Source: Lojkania enalia (Eukaryota; Ascomycota; Dothideomycetes; Pleosporales). From it: a stretch of 64,000 nucleotides of DNA. This document shows, piece after piece, positions 23,841-34,135 of this stretch. The notes under the pieces were generated by a model, which saw only the letters and a program-made list of their open reading frames with translations, had not been told where the DNA came from and made no database searches. Position 1 is the stretch's first letter. Every line of letters begins with the position of its first letter. Made by a program: the position numbers and the translations under genes. The stretch is taken from NCBI GenBank assembly GCA_010094045.1, contig ML986579.1, positions 550,957-614,956 of the forward strand, written 5' to 3'.

Positions 23841-24435
23841 TTGTAGACAGCCAGTTGAGGTTATCATCCAAATGTGACTATTTATATACAGCCCATTCGC
23901 ACGATTGTCGTAACATTGATTCTTGTAAATTGACCCATGCATACTTAACGTGGGATGCTTTGTTCTAGGTGCCTACGATGACGACTGGAAGTCGTCGAAA
24001 GAATTAGGAGATTGGCAGATAAAATGAAGGAGAATCGGGTGCAAGACTGTCACAGTCGCACTGGGATGGTCAGGGAATGTAGATTGATGGCGCCAGCGAC
24101 ATCTGATTGCATCTAGGCATACCCAAGGACTCTACACCATTCGGCGGCGGTTGAAGATTGCGGGTGGTTCACGACGAAGTCAACAAGCTGATCGCCGATT
24201 GGCTGTGAGATTAGATAGAATCGAAGATCGGCGGGAATGGTACTTTTCAGATGGTAGTTCGTTCGGATCGTAGTAGATGTAGTATAATATTCCCATCTCC
24301 TAGCTTCCATACTTGTATACTCATGGAAAGCCTCTGCCGTCCCGAATTTTGCAGGTCGACACTATACCAATCTATTAGACAGATCTAGGGCAGCACAAAA
24401 GAAGCGGCTGCAAGACAGGTCCTCTACGTATATAT
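23841..24435. other. intergenic, no gene seen
   Basis: This is about 600 bp between the GH3 relic and the P450 stop. A short minus-strand open stretch (24310-24113, 65 codons) has no recognisable motif. Nothing else is supported. Confidence 0.35.
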
Positions 24436-26308
24436 TCAGAGCGCTCCGCTACTTCTCTTAACAGTCATCGGCATCCCATCCCTAGGTCGTGCCTCAAAGA
24501 CAAATTCTTGAAATGCAAGATCACCGAATATCAGGTCGAAGTCAAACCATGGTACCCTCGGCCTCTCCCTTAGCTTTAGGTTAGCACATTTGAAGTCAAA
24601 GTCCCGGGTCGTAAGGAGCAAAACGACTCTCAACTCATCCATAGCGAAGTTCTGCCCAAGGCAAGCCCTGGAGCCCCGCTCAAAGGGGCGCCACGCATGT
24701 CGAGGTGACTCGCCCCGCGCAAATCGATCGGGGTCAAAAGCTTTTGGATTGGGGAAAATTCTAGGATCCATATGCATTGTGTGCTGGACGGGACATATCA
24801 TATGGCCTCGAGTTGAAAACGTTCGGCCGTTGTACGCCAGAAACCCAGTCCCGTCCTCAGCTCGAACAGTATTTCCAATTGGATAGAAGCGTAGAGTCTC
24901 TTTGATAACATTCGTTGAATATTCTAGCTCATTCACCTTATTTGGAGATTCTTGGAGCATCGCAAATGTGGCCTCGATGCCTGGAGTGAAGACTCGGTCA
25001 TGTTCTTCTCGTAGTTTCTTGACAACTTCAGGATGAGCAGACAAGAGCATAAACATGAAGCATATCGTATCCTGAGTTGTTCCCGAACCAGCTAGAAGAA
25101 GTGTTTTTATTTGAGTAACCGCAACGTCCACAAATCCAGGGTCTAGGGTTTGGATGGTATCCGTGACAGATTGTCGCACTTCCTCCAGACGATCTCGCAG
25201 AATAAGGTCCATAATGCTCAGACCACGCTTCTATCAAACAATTAGGCATAGTACATCTAGAGCTAGTCGACAACTGGCTATGGAATCGACACCTCTAGGG
25301 TTCATACCTTGCTAACATCCAAATTATCTCGCTGTAAAACTTCGAATCGTTCTCGAAGCATCTTCTTCAGCATCGGATCTAGTCGCCTATGGGCAGCCCA
25401 CCTCTTTCGCTTGGTGAAGAATATCGTTATAGGGTTCCACGACTCACGTTCGACAGCAAACGCTGCGCATATGTCCTTGAAGGCCGTCAATGCAAAGCTA
25501 CCATAGTGCTGAGCGCCGAACGAGGTCCCAAAAATTGCTCTGCCCATTATGTCGAACGTCAAATTGCTTGAAACCTCATCCAAGCTAAAAGTTTCTCCAG
25601 ACTCTGCCAATTCATGAAGAATTGATCGGTAAGTCATGGCTTCTTCTGCTACCATTGGAAGAATGCTTTTTATTTGTGAGATCCCGAACGCTGACCCTAT
25701 CATGTTGTGCAAATACTTCCATTGTCGTCCTTCGGCCGTCACAATATTGTTCTTGCCAACGATGGGATCGACAAATACTTTTTCAGCGGGATGTTTCGGA
25801 TGATCCTTGTGAACCGTCATATACAACGCCACATCTGGGTCGGTTACCTAACAAACGTTAGTTTCAGTGATTGCTATCTATCAACGGGCTCCTTACGATA
25901 AGCTGCGTGGGGCCTACGGGCCACAGGTCGATGTAGAATAGCCCGGGAAGATTATACTTCTGAGAGATGGTGGTGATGACATATTGGAAGTGTACATTAG
26001 CCGGGAAGAGGGCGAAAATCTCACCCATGAGCTTTATGTGACCCCATAGGAAGCTGTACGGCGGTTTTGGCTGAGGACTATTAGCTAGATATTTTTAGAC
26101 AATTATTACAAATTGCTCCGAACAGGGCACGCACCAAATCCTTGAACTGACGACGATGCTGGTACAGCCGAACGGCTGCATACGCAAAGGTCGCCAGCGC
26201 GATTGAAGCTACCATTGCTGGCCATGTCTGTAACCGCGGGTCCATGGCGAAGGGTTGGGGTCGAAGCTGGGGAGATGAGGGAGCGGACGCAGTCTCGCAC
26301 GGGTCCAA
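24436..26308 (-). CDS. cytochrome P450 monooxygenase
   Basis: Membrane-anchored class II P450, 560 aa, from four exons: 26308-26135, 26070-25897, 25847-25308 and 25230-24436 (introns 64, 49 and 77 bp). A second in-frame ATG at 26245 would give 539 aa. A hydrophobic anchor (MVASIALATFAYAAVRLY) is followed by a proline-rich hinge, PKPPYSFLWGH. The oxygen-binding helix I reads LLAGSGTTQDTI, the K-helix KETLRF, the PERF motif FDPDRF and the heme loop FERGSRACLGQNFAM with the cysteine thiolate. All key residues are present. Similarity in outline is to P450s of polyketide or fatty-chain oxidation, but the substrate cannot be assigned. It lies in the same orientation directly downstream of the metallo-beta-lactamase-fold gene, 589 bp apart. 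Confidence 0.9.
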
Positions 26309-26897
26309 AGCTTTAATAGCTGACGCTGAAGACGGCTCTAGTGGGCGTCCGTTTGCCTCAATTGGGCCGCCCTTGTGGCGTAGACTTTAGCAAGTGTTCC
26401 TTCCAACATTATTGTCCTATGAGACCCTAGCCACCTAGTATGAACTTCGAAGCAACTCGGTAGCTCGATTTTCTAACGCCGTCTCGTTCATTGGTTGCAC
26501 TCTAGAGAGCAAAGCTAGCGGTTTATTGAGTTTGGAGAACAGGATTTGGTGGCGGCTCCAACGACGTTGTCCGATAACCGGAACCTAACAATGTCTTTCT
26601 CAGCCAAGAGCAAACAAAAGCTCAGCAATTTGACCCTTGCTTCGCAATTCCGTCCCGCACGACTCTAGGAAATTGGGTTGTTTCACCCCTTTCGTATAGA
26701 CCGGCATTCGAGCCAATCATACTCTTTCGGGTGATATGTGCGACGTGTTCGCTCTGTATCGATAAGACTCACGTTTTCGTGTTGCCGCTACCATCCGCAA
26801 CGAGCTCAACAACCGGCATCCGTCATCACTAAGTCACCTCGATCACCTTGTACTAAGAGCGTCTATTCGAATGAACGGCGAATTATCGCCTCGCTGT
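26309..26897. other. intergenic, P450 promoter
   Basis: This 589-bp gap lies between the P450 start and the stop of the upstream hydrolase gene on the same strand. It is unremarkable in composition and shows no coding signal. It presumably holds the P450 promoter. Confidence 0.4.
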
Positions 26898-28007
26898 CTA
26901 TGGTATCTCATCCCTAGGTATACGCTCCTTTGCAGCCCGCTTCATGTGCTCGTCCAAAAGCGACATCAGCACCATATCGGTTCCTTCCTTCAACCAGCCC
27001 GCATCGTGAGCAAGGGCGACGTGAAAGCCCAACTTCCTTTCGAGGATTCTCATCTTTGCAATTGTATCTTGGGCGGCAGGGATATCGGCATGTAAAGACA
27101 TTTTTCCAAGCCCAGGCACACAGAATTGCGATATCTCGTACTTCCCGTCTAACAGTTCCCTGCCGACATTAGTTCGTCATCTAATCTTCGTCCCATATAT
27201 GTCTACCTCGAGTGGCAGCAATCACTGCCTAGAAGAACCCACTCGCCGCTCTCGAGTCTCGCCGCAGCACAAAGATTTCCCGCCATATGCCCCGGGGCTT
27301 GGATGATCCAGAAGCTGCCGTCGCCAAAATAATCCATGGCTTCTTGGAATGGGCCGAATGGTATCCATGGGCCTTCAAGCTCTTTCCACTTTTCTGTCGC
27401 GCGCTCTGGGTCGAAGAATCGCCCGTCCCACTGCAGGCTTGGATCCGTCATGTGTCCCGGCGAGCAGCATTCCTTTGTGCCTGGCCCAAAACATCCCGTG
27501 GCGTTCGGAAACTCATCACGGATAGGACGGCTGTGGTCCCAATGTGCATGGCTGATCCATCCATTAGTGTCTTTCCCGATGACACGATTGCGCTTCATCT
27601 ACCTGAACAGTACTGTGTCAATCTGCTCTGCTAGCACGCCTCTTTCGCCCAGCTGATGAATGATTGACTTTCTTGGGCCGACATGATTAATCTCAGTGAG
27701 CATAAACTGATTCACCCAGGGAGTGTAACACGACCGATCCTAATAGGGGATATCAGCTTGCTTCTCTACAAAATCTCTTGGCTTGGAGGATCCAGATACG
27801 TACTTCGTCAAGCCCCAAATCCCAGAGTATGTGGCGGTCTTCATGAGAGATGTAAAATGCCCAATCATACATACGAAATTTACCGCTTGTAACTCCGGCA
27901 TGGAGTTTGGCTAACTCCCCCATAAAACTGCCGCCATCGAGGAGACAAAGTTTGACGTAGGCATTGGTTTCTGGTAAAGGAGCGCAGGGCGGCTCCGCAA
28001 GTGTCAT
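26898..28007 (-). CDS. metallo-beta-lactamase-fold hydrolase (lactonase-like)
   Basis: 315-aa cytosolic protein of the metallo-beta-lactamase superfamily, closest in layout to the fungal 'MBL-fold/N-acyl-homoserine-lactonase-like' group. Model: exons 28007-27804, 27739-27603, 27551-27207 and 27159-26898 (introns 64, 51 and 47 bp). The zinc motif HAHWDH is made only by joining exons 2 and 3 (TVLF/SHAHWDHSRPI), which strongly supports that intron. A further metal histidine lies in APGHMAGNL and a bridging aspartate in LLGSDCCHS. The C-terminal histidine is in FHVALAHDAGW. All metal-binding positions appear filled. The family includes lactonases and enzymes that open heterocycles in plant defence compounds; which applies here is unknown. 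The P450 downstream, in the same orientation, may work with it. Confidence 0.85.
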
Positions 28008-28285
28008 CTCAAAGGTATAGTCAAAAAGAGAAAGGGATGCTTAGTGGCTGACACCAGCAGGTCTCTCCCTGTGTTCGATCTCATCTCACTGCCTCGCATA
28101 TTGGTCGCCGTGAAACCTTGCACTAGACATTCCCCCACATTACCCCAGCAGCGCACAGACATTGGTTCATACGTTAGGCCCCACCATCAATCTACTCCAT
28201 AGCGGGGTGTCTCTATCCCCCGAGGTTCCTTCATTTAGCTCCGCAGCACTTATTCTCGGCCATCATTACTTGCTCAGCAAGCTTA

Positions 28286-28434
28286 CGTCCTTTCCCACGC
28301 AGCAAGACACCCTCCGTGGTGAGACAAATGAGGGGTACTTTGACTTTAAGCCACTCAATCTCTATGAACATGTAAGTATTTGTAATAGTTTTATATAAGT
28401 CGTATTTTATAGTTATTTCTAAATATCTAGAATC
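28286..28434 (+). repeat. outer left inverted-repeat arm (copy A)
   Basis: Starts right after TA and reads CGTCC.TTCCCACGC..AAGACACCCTCCGTG, then GACAAATGAGGGGTACTTTG. It aligns over about 150 bp with the reverse complement of 35453-35602 (copy D), including the A+T-rich inner part (TAATAGTTTTATATAAG and AGTTATTTCTAAATATCT). Its first 60 bp are also shared with copies B and C. Confidence 0.75.
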
Positions 28435-28595
28435 CTTCTACCTAAAGATTATAACGTAACCGATAAGTGTGCGCACAAGACAAGCGAGCGCGCTATTTTG
28501 TCAACCTTTTCTACTCTTCACAACGGGATATGTTAAAAATATATTGAGATTGTATAAATATAAAATATATCGTAGATTAAGCAATATCTATCGTA

Positions 28596-29033
28596 ACGTC
28601 CCTCCCTACGTGGCGAGACATCCTATGTGCTGAGATAAATGAGGGGTACTTTGACTTCCAGCAACTGTAAAGCCTATGCGCACGACGAATATTGCTATAA
28701 TTCTATAAAAATAATCTACTATAGCTAATCTTAAATGCCTATAATCCACTCTTCCCGAAAAACTAAGTTCGCATCGTCGCCTCCAAGCCTGATTTGTACA
28801 GCACCCAGTTTCGTGGCGCAACAGACTTTCCTCCCCACAGCGCCAACGTCAAGCCTAAATTACTCTAGATTTTCGTAGAATAGCCCTGTTCAAGCGTCAG
28901 AGGCTTCCATTGATGCTGAGAAGTCATCGTCAGCCATATGCATGCTGCGGGGCGCAACTTCATGCAGGGTCGCCAGGCCGATCGGTACCTCCAGCAGAAG
29001 TAACTTACTAATCGTAGGTAATGCGAGATGACT
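28596..29033 (+). repeat. inner left inverted-repeat arm (copy B)
   Basis: Starts after TA at ACGTCCCTCCCTACGTGGCG. It aligns for about 430 bp with the reverse complement of 31236-31664. Shared blocks include GATAAATGAGGGGTACTTTG, the TATGCGCAC..GAATATTGCTATAA..TCTATAA stretch, TCGCCTCC.AGCCTGATTTG and CCGATCGGTACCTCC.GCAGAAG. On the minus strand it contains fragments of a coding sequence also found in the other arm (see findings). Confidence 0.8.
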
Positions 29034-29498
29034 GTATGCACATTAACCTCATCATCCGCGGGTAATTTACGGCGAGACCCACGGCTGTGCGGATCGCACG
29101 AGTGCTCGGATCATGGTTAAATCTGACTTAGGATTGGGAACAGTGCTAAGATACAGCCCCAGCGCATGTTTGTTCTCTAGAGTGTGCTACCCCAACCTCG
29201 GGTGAAAAGTAACGCAACCGTAGATCTTGCTCTCTTTGGTAAGGGGAATTCGTTGCTGGTGACTCTTTGCAGTCTCTAACACATCTTAAGAGATGATCAC
29301 CCAAAGCCGCACGCATGAAGAATATACAAATGTGGACAAACTACTATACAACATGCTGAAAATGCCTGAGTGGCGTTGTGGCGATGCTAGCACTTCTCCA
29401 CCTCGATTTCAGCCCAGCCATCTGCCTTGCGCTTCACAGGCCCTCCACCTTTTTTCTTATATTTTCGAACGGACCGGCCCATCTGTGGAGCATCCAAC

Positions 29499-30935
29499 AT
29501 GTCTAACAACTGTACACTGGACGGCAACGCTGACCTCTATGGACGAGGTGTTCGGGTCGGATACTACCTCCAATGGTATGCCGGCATTCTTGCGACATTG
29601 ATATGTCCTAGTGAGGTCCCAAAGATACGCATCGCTAATACCTTTTTCACATCGGCAGTATTTATCGCCCTGGTGGTACAAATTGGCAGATTTACCACAT
29701 TTGAAGTCGTCGACATTTATATTACCATGCTGTTCACTTTCGGGTGGACCGTTACTGGGCTGGTCGTTCTGCTCTGGCGCATCGCTACCGGTTTTGATGT
29801 CCGCTGGGATCCGAGCCTCTACCATAAGAACAAGCTTACAATAGGTCCTCTATTCCAAGCTTGCTATCCCCTCTTTCTGAATGCAGTGTTCGTATTCCAG
29901 ATATGGTTTTGGACGGCCAAAGTTGGTGCGACTGACCTAAAGGATTGTCCACGGATTGGCTTCTTGTTTGTGAAGGTCGCTCTTAACAGCAGATTGTTTA
30001 GAGCGCTGAATGTATCTATTTACGTTCTGTTGCTTGTTCTAACGAACCTCTTTCTGGTCACGAATTTCAAACCCATCGCTGCGGCTGGCAGCTCTGGAAT
30101 CTACAACCGCTTGACCCAGACGAGAAGGTAGGAAGGACAATTCGATTGCTCTTTAATAAAAAAGTCTCGCTAGTCACTTACTTGCTTAATAATCCGGAGA
30201 CGTCGGTTCATGTTCATATATGATGTTGTTCTATGGTAACATTTTGGCAGCGTTTCTGCATCCCTCGCCATGCTCTACTATGTATTCAACTTGCTCGCCA
30301 CTCTGTTCGTCGCAACAACGATTCTGATTGCCACGGAGCTCTCAATCCACTGGAACAACATCACCGGTGTATCATCCATAAGTAACCCAGGGCAACTAAT
30401 CCCTTTGCTGATTGGAATTGCATGTGCTATAAGAGTCCTATATGGAGGTGGGAGAAAACTCTTTAACAAAACTCAATTCACCATTTCAGGGGTTCTGGGG
30501 CCCTCCACCGATCCCGACGAGAACATGCAGGATCAAACCAACGGTCCACCGGGCTCACACAATGATGAATCTACTCCGCTCGAACTTATAGCAGCCTCGA
30601 CGCCATTACAGAACCCTAATATGGCGTTGCAACACTTAGAACCTAGACAATTGCATGTCAGTCGTTCTGGTCTACATACAAAAGTCACTGGACCAATACT
30701 TGCCACGCCCTCTCCCGATCTCGCCAACAACACCAAGACAACATCTCCATTCACGCCGGATCCTTCCTCTCAAGACGAAGAGATGCAACCTGTTCCCATG
30801 ACTGTCCTTGATGCTACTTCGACATCAACGTCAAGCTTGACCACGAGGACCTCGAAAAAGGTTACTGTTATTGGCAGTTATGGTGGGAGCACTAGCGTCT
30901 ATTACGGTGGCGGCGGAAGGAGCGGATACAACTAA
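29499..30935 (+). CDS. multi-pass membrane protein of unknown function
   Basis: 437-aa model: exons 29499-30127 and 30251-30935, with a 123-bp intron joining TQTR to SVSASLAMLYYVF. The start is chosen at MSNNCTLDGNADLYGRG because the family-like opening GRGVRVGYYLQWY follows; an upstream ATG at 29427 is also in frame. About seven hydrophobic helices are visible between residues 20 and 330: ILATLICPSE region, FIALVVQIGRF, LFTFGWTVTGLVVLLWRIA, LFLNAVFVFQIWFW, VSIYVLLLVLTNLFLV, VFNLLATLFVATTILIA and LIPLLIGIACAIRVLY. A polar, Ser/Thr/Pro-rich cytosolic tail of about 120 residues follows, ending in the glycine/tyrosine-rich SYGGSTSVYYGGGGRSGYN. The N-terminal block occurs in uncharacterised fungal membrane proteins; no function is known to me. 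It lies inside inverted repeats. Confidence 0.8.
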
Positions 30936-31235
30936 GTCCTATTAGGCACCTTTTTTCGATCAGCGGCGGAACCAACTGCGGTATTAACGCCAAGTGAAAT
31001 ATAATGGTATGTAGCTATAATACGAAATATCTGACGTAGACATAGTCGAAGTTGTACGATTCCCGTGTTAAAGGCGGATTGCTGTTTTAATGCTAGACGT
31101 GCAGAGCCTCAACCCTGCTCCGAATCCAGAGTTCAGATTTTATAATGCTCTAAGCGCTTGGCGAAGGCAGAGCATAGCCACAGGTCTAACAGTCAGCACA
31201 ATATTTACACGCGATCAGTTTTATGGGACAGGCAG

Positions 31236-31664
31236 GGTCATCTCACATTAGCCAGGATTAGTGACTCGCTTCTACAGGAGGTACCGATCAGCCTGGTAAA
31301 CCTACATAAAGTTGGGCCCCGCAGAGCGTACAAGGCTGATGATGACTTTCTACTATCGGAGGAGGTTCTGACGCTTGGATAAGGCCCTTTTGCGGAATTT
31401 GAAGGGGGGCTGCTTAATGATGATGCTGCGAGGAGGGAAGTGTGGTACGCCACGAAAGAAGGCGCTGTGCAAATTAGGTGCGGAGGCGATGATGCAAATG
31501 TAATTTTTAAGAGGGGTTATAGATATCAAAGATTAGCTACAATATACTATTCTTATAGATTTATAGCATCATTCGGTATGCGCACAAAGTTCAAGCTGCT
31601 CAAAATCAAAGTACCCTTCATTTGTCTCGGCACGAAGGGTGTCTCGGCACGTAGGGACAGACTT
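31236..31664 (-). repeat. inner right inverted-repeat arm (copy C)
   Basis: Reverse-complement partner of 28596-29033; its outer end abuts TA at 31665-31666. On the plus strand it encodes a run ending with VGPRRAYKADDDFLLSEE, followed after one stop by EVWYATKEGAVQIRCGGDDA. The minus strand of the left arm encodes the corresponding LHEVAPRSMHMADDDFSAS and CATKLGAVQIRLGGDDANLV. Confidence 0.8.
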
Positions 31665-31729
31665 TACCCTTCTCACACGTACGTAAGTTATGACTAGTCT
31701 CTTTGTAGCGGCTGCAGCGTGTAGAAGCT

Positions 31730-32545
31730 TGCTGGCTTGTATCTGATCGCGCCTTGACGTATTTTACCCCCTAGCTACTGCTCCACCTCCTTTCTCACAA
31801 TGATCTCTTCTCCCTCTTCCCTTAATAATATGCTTCTCTTCTAAATCTGCTTCTTTTTACGCTATCCACACGTTTTGGTAGCCTTATTTACTCTCTTAAG
31901 GCTAGCGACTCCGCCCAGCAGCGTTGATTCCCTGGATTACCGTAACCCAACTATGATTACCTAGCTGTACAGCTTTTAGACGGCCGTGACTATCTAAGCT
32001 AGTAACAACTAGCTTAGGCAATATCTTACCTATTATAAAGCCAGTCTTGTAGAAGTTGTTGATGTCCTCGTCGCAGACACCATGTATAACCTTCGTACAG
32101 GCTATAAGCTCGATCCAGGCCCTAATAATCTCAGGACTCTTATAGCGGGCTCTCTAATAATCATTTGGTCGATTAAATCATATTTTAAGGCTATTAGTTC
32201 GCTTGAAAATGTTCCTAGGCTCCTCTAGCTAGCCTATCCAGCGCTGCACTCAGTAAGCAGCTTATCCGCTATGTCTTATACAGCATCTAGAGAGGGCGTA
32301 AATCCTCGCGAATATAGGTAGATTATATATGCAATAATAGTCTCTTCTATTTTAGTAAGCTTCTTTAAATTTGGCTCACAATCGCGGTTCGCAGCGATTC
32401 CGCCGCATCGTTGGCGTATTGTTCTTCGAGGGATGTTAAATGTAGAGGCATCCCGCCTTTCGCTTTGAAGTTGCTTATTATTAATACTTAGGATAGCTAG
32501 AGATATATTTGCTTCTTTATAGCTTAATTGGATATTCAAAGGTTG
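31730..32545 (-). mobile_element. decayed, internally deleted Fot1/pogo-type transposase
   Basis: Minus-strand relic of a Tc1/mariner-superclass (Fot1/pogo) transposase. The helix-turn-helix N-terminus is visible near 32440 (STFNIPRRTIRQRCGG) with KLTKIEETIIAYIIYLYSRG after it. The start of the DDE domain reads FKRTNSLKIRFNRPNDYQRA, then DEDINNFYKTGFIIG, and ends near VQLGNHSWVTVIQGINAAGR. The usual first catalytic aspartate of the NFDETGF block is tyrosine here. Immediately after INAAGR the frame jumps to the lysine-rich C-terminal part, so the middle of the DDE domain is deleted. In-frame stops are present. It is not capable of activity. It appears to be inserted in the NLR relic that resumes at about 32600. 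Confidence 0.8.
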
Positions 32546-32599
32546 AATTATTGTTAGAGGGTAAGGCGTTGCATAAAGTTAGTGAGGTGATGCGCTCGA

Positions 32600-33485
32600 T
32601 CGATGCATGCTATGAAAGATAAGAAGTCCACGGCTAGAGGGTCACGAGCCAGATTTGTTCAAACGGGATGAGTCATGTAGTAGCAATAACATCCTTTAAA
32701 TCGTGATACCTACCTTCATCTTCAAAGTACCTGCTCAGAACCTCAATCATATTCTCTTCATGGTCATCGAATAGTGACACATATTTTACGAGCGATATAT
32801 CGTTTTGGTTGATATACGCAACTGCTTACACAATAGCAGGGGAGAGACAGGCCCGTAAGCTTAGCAGTTGCGCCAAGATAGGACTATTGTCCATCATTTT
32901 CCTATTAACTAGTGAATACCTCAGTACTTGAGCGGCATCGTCCTTATCCATCTCTGAGATGTGAATCACGTTTTCGTGTGCAAAGTTTAATGCTTCCTTC
33001 CTATTCCCTATGGCGAAGATTATATAGATCTCTTGTCGCTTCTCGGTAAAGAGTCGATAAGACGAGTCGATTTAGTACTGCTGTTCCTCTCCTTGAGCCA
33101 CATATCCCAATTATCAGCATCTTCTAATACCAGCAGCCACTGCCCTGCGCTTTCCGGCTTAGATAATGTTGCACGAGCTCTTTAATACATTCTCTCTTGT
33201 CCTCTAACCTCAGTATGCGTAGTTGCTGAGCTATCCTAAGGTATGCTTGTTGAACATTCTCCGTATCGGTTGCAGGTATCCGAAAGACCGAGCATTCGAG
33301 ACGTTTATCTCTAGTTCTGTAAGCCAGCTCAAGCGCGGTTTGGGTCTTACCGACACCACCAAGGCCAATGATTGCAACCTTAGAGGAGCAATTCTCTCCA
33401 AAGACGATAGCCTCTAGTTAGTGGAATTGGGAGCTACGCCGACGAAATGGTGATTCTTTAAGAGCGAGATGGACTAGCAGTATTT
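32600..33485 (-). pseudogene. NB-ARC (NLR-type) protein pseudogene
   Basis: On the minus strand an NB-ARC nucleotide-binding module is clear: P-loop KVAIIGLGGVGKTQTALELA (33385-33325), then CSVFRIPATDTENVQQAYLR. After a one-base frame change comes the kinase-2 block QWLLVLEDADNWDMWL near 33110, then HENVIHISEMDKDDAAQVL near 32960 and VAYINQNDISLVKYVSLFDD near 32800. Several stops and frame changes interrupt it, and the 3' end stops at the transposase relic. N-terminal effector and C-terminal repeat domains are not recognisable on this strand. Fungal NLRs of this kind act in non-self recognition and programmed cell death; this copy is dead. Confidence 0.8.
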
Positions 33486-33699
33486 ATAGGGGAGAGCTAG
33501 CATGTTTCTTGCTCACGTCCCTAGAAAAGTCAACTACAGTAGCAAAAGTCTAGGATAGGTCCTACCCAGATATCTTGAATTATCTCGCGATGAGTAATAG
33601 TATGTTCGTCTCCAATTCTCAATATCATTTCATTGTATTAAGTCCATATTAGACCACTCGGTTGATTATACGCCGCATTAGAGATGTCATGTTGCTTAT

Positions 33700-34135
33700 C
33701 AATAGCATCGCGAAGCCCTTGTGCCATTGAATTAAATTCTTTAAGGTGATCTGTGAGACTCCGGACATAAACGGCAAGACATCACTTGGCTATGTGGTTA
33801 CTTACAATGCACACAAATCACTCCAAGCTCTTGTACGTGCAAGCGCCAATCGTCTTCACGTTACTAGCGATGGATGGACATTGCTGCGTCTTACAGTTGC
33901 ATTTGGAGATTTTGAAACTATAAATATATTGGAAATGGCTAGTCTTACCATGTTGAGCATACACACCATAGACAATAAAAGATTCACACTTCTATGTCTC
34001 TTTGAGAGGCGACGCACTATCTCTAATTTTCTCAGAGAGGCAATCTCCTAGCTTCTTCGAGCAGACAAGCCGGTGACAGATGACGAATATGCACTTGAGA
34101 ATATTGATAGTGATGAAATGACTAGCTAGTGTCCA
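33700..34135 (+). pseudogene. ankyrin-repeat protein fragment
   Basis: Plus-strand ankyrin repeats: PDINGKTSLGYVVTYNAHKS, LQALVRASANRLHVTSDGWT and LLRLTVAFGDFETINILEMA. A family-typical acidic C-terminus follows after a stop (NFLREAIS, then LLRADKPVTDDEYALENIDS). It faces the NB-ARC relic tail to tail in opposite orientation, so it is not the repeat domain of that gene as it stands. Either an inversion happened or it belongs to a different gene. No complete reading frame remains. Confidence 0.6.

Larger units (their letters stand above)
28596..31664. mobile_element. putative TA-flanked element with 430-bp inverted arms around a membrane protein gene
   Basis: Both ends abut TA on the outside, as expected for Tc1/mariner-superclass target duplications. 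The arms (copies B and C) are inverted with respect to each other. The interior holds one intact gene (29499-30935) and no transposase. Either the whole 3.07-kb block moved, or two independent insertions of the same repeat happen to flank the gene in opposite orientation; the sequence alone cannot decide. Confidence 0.45.
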
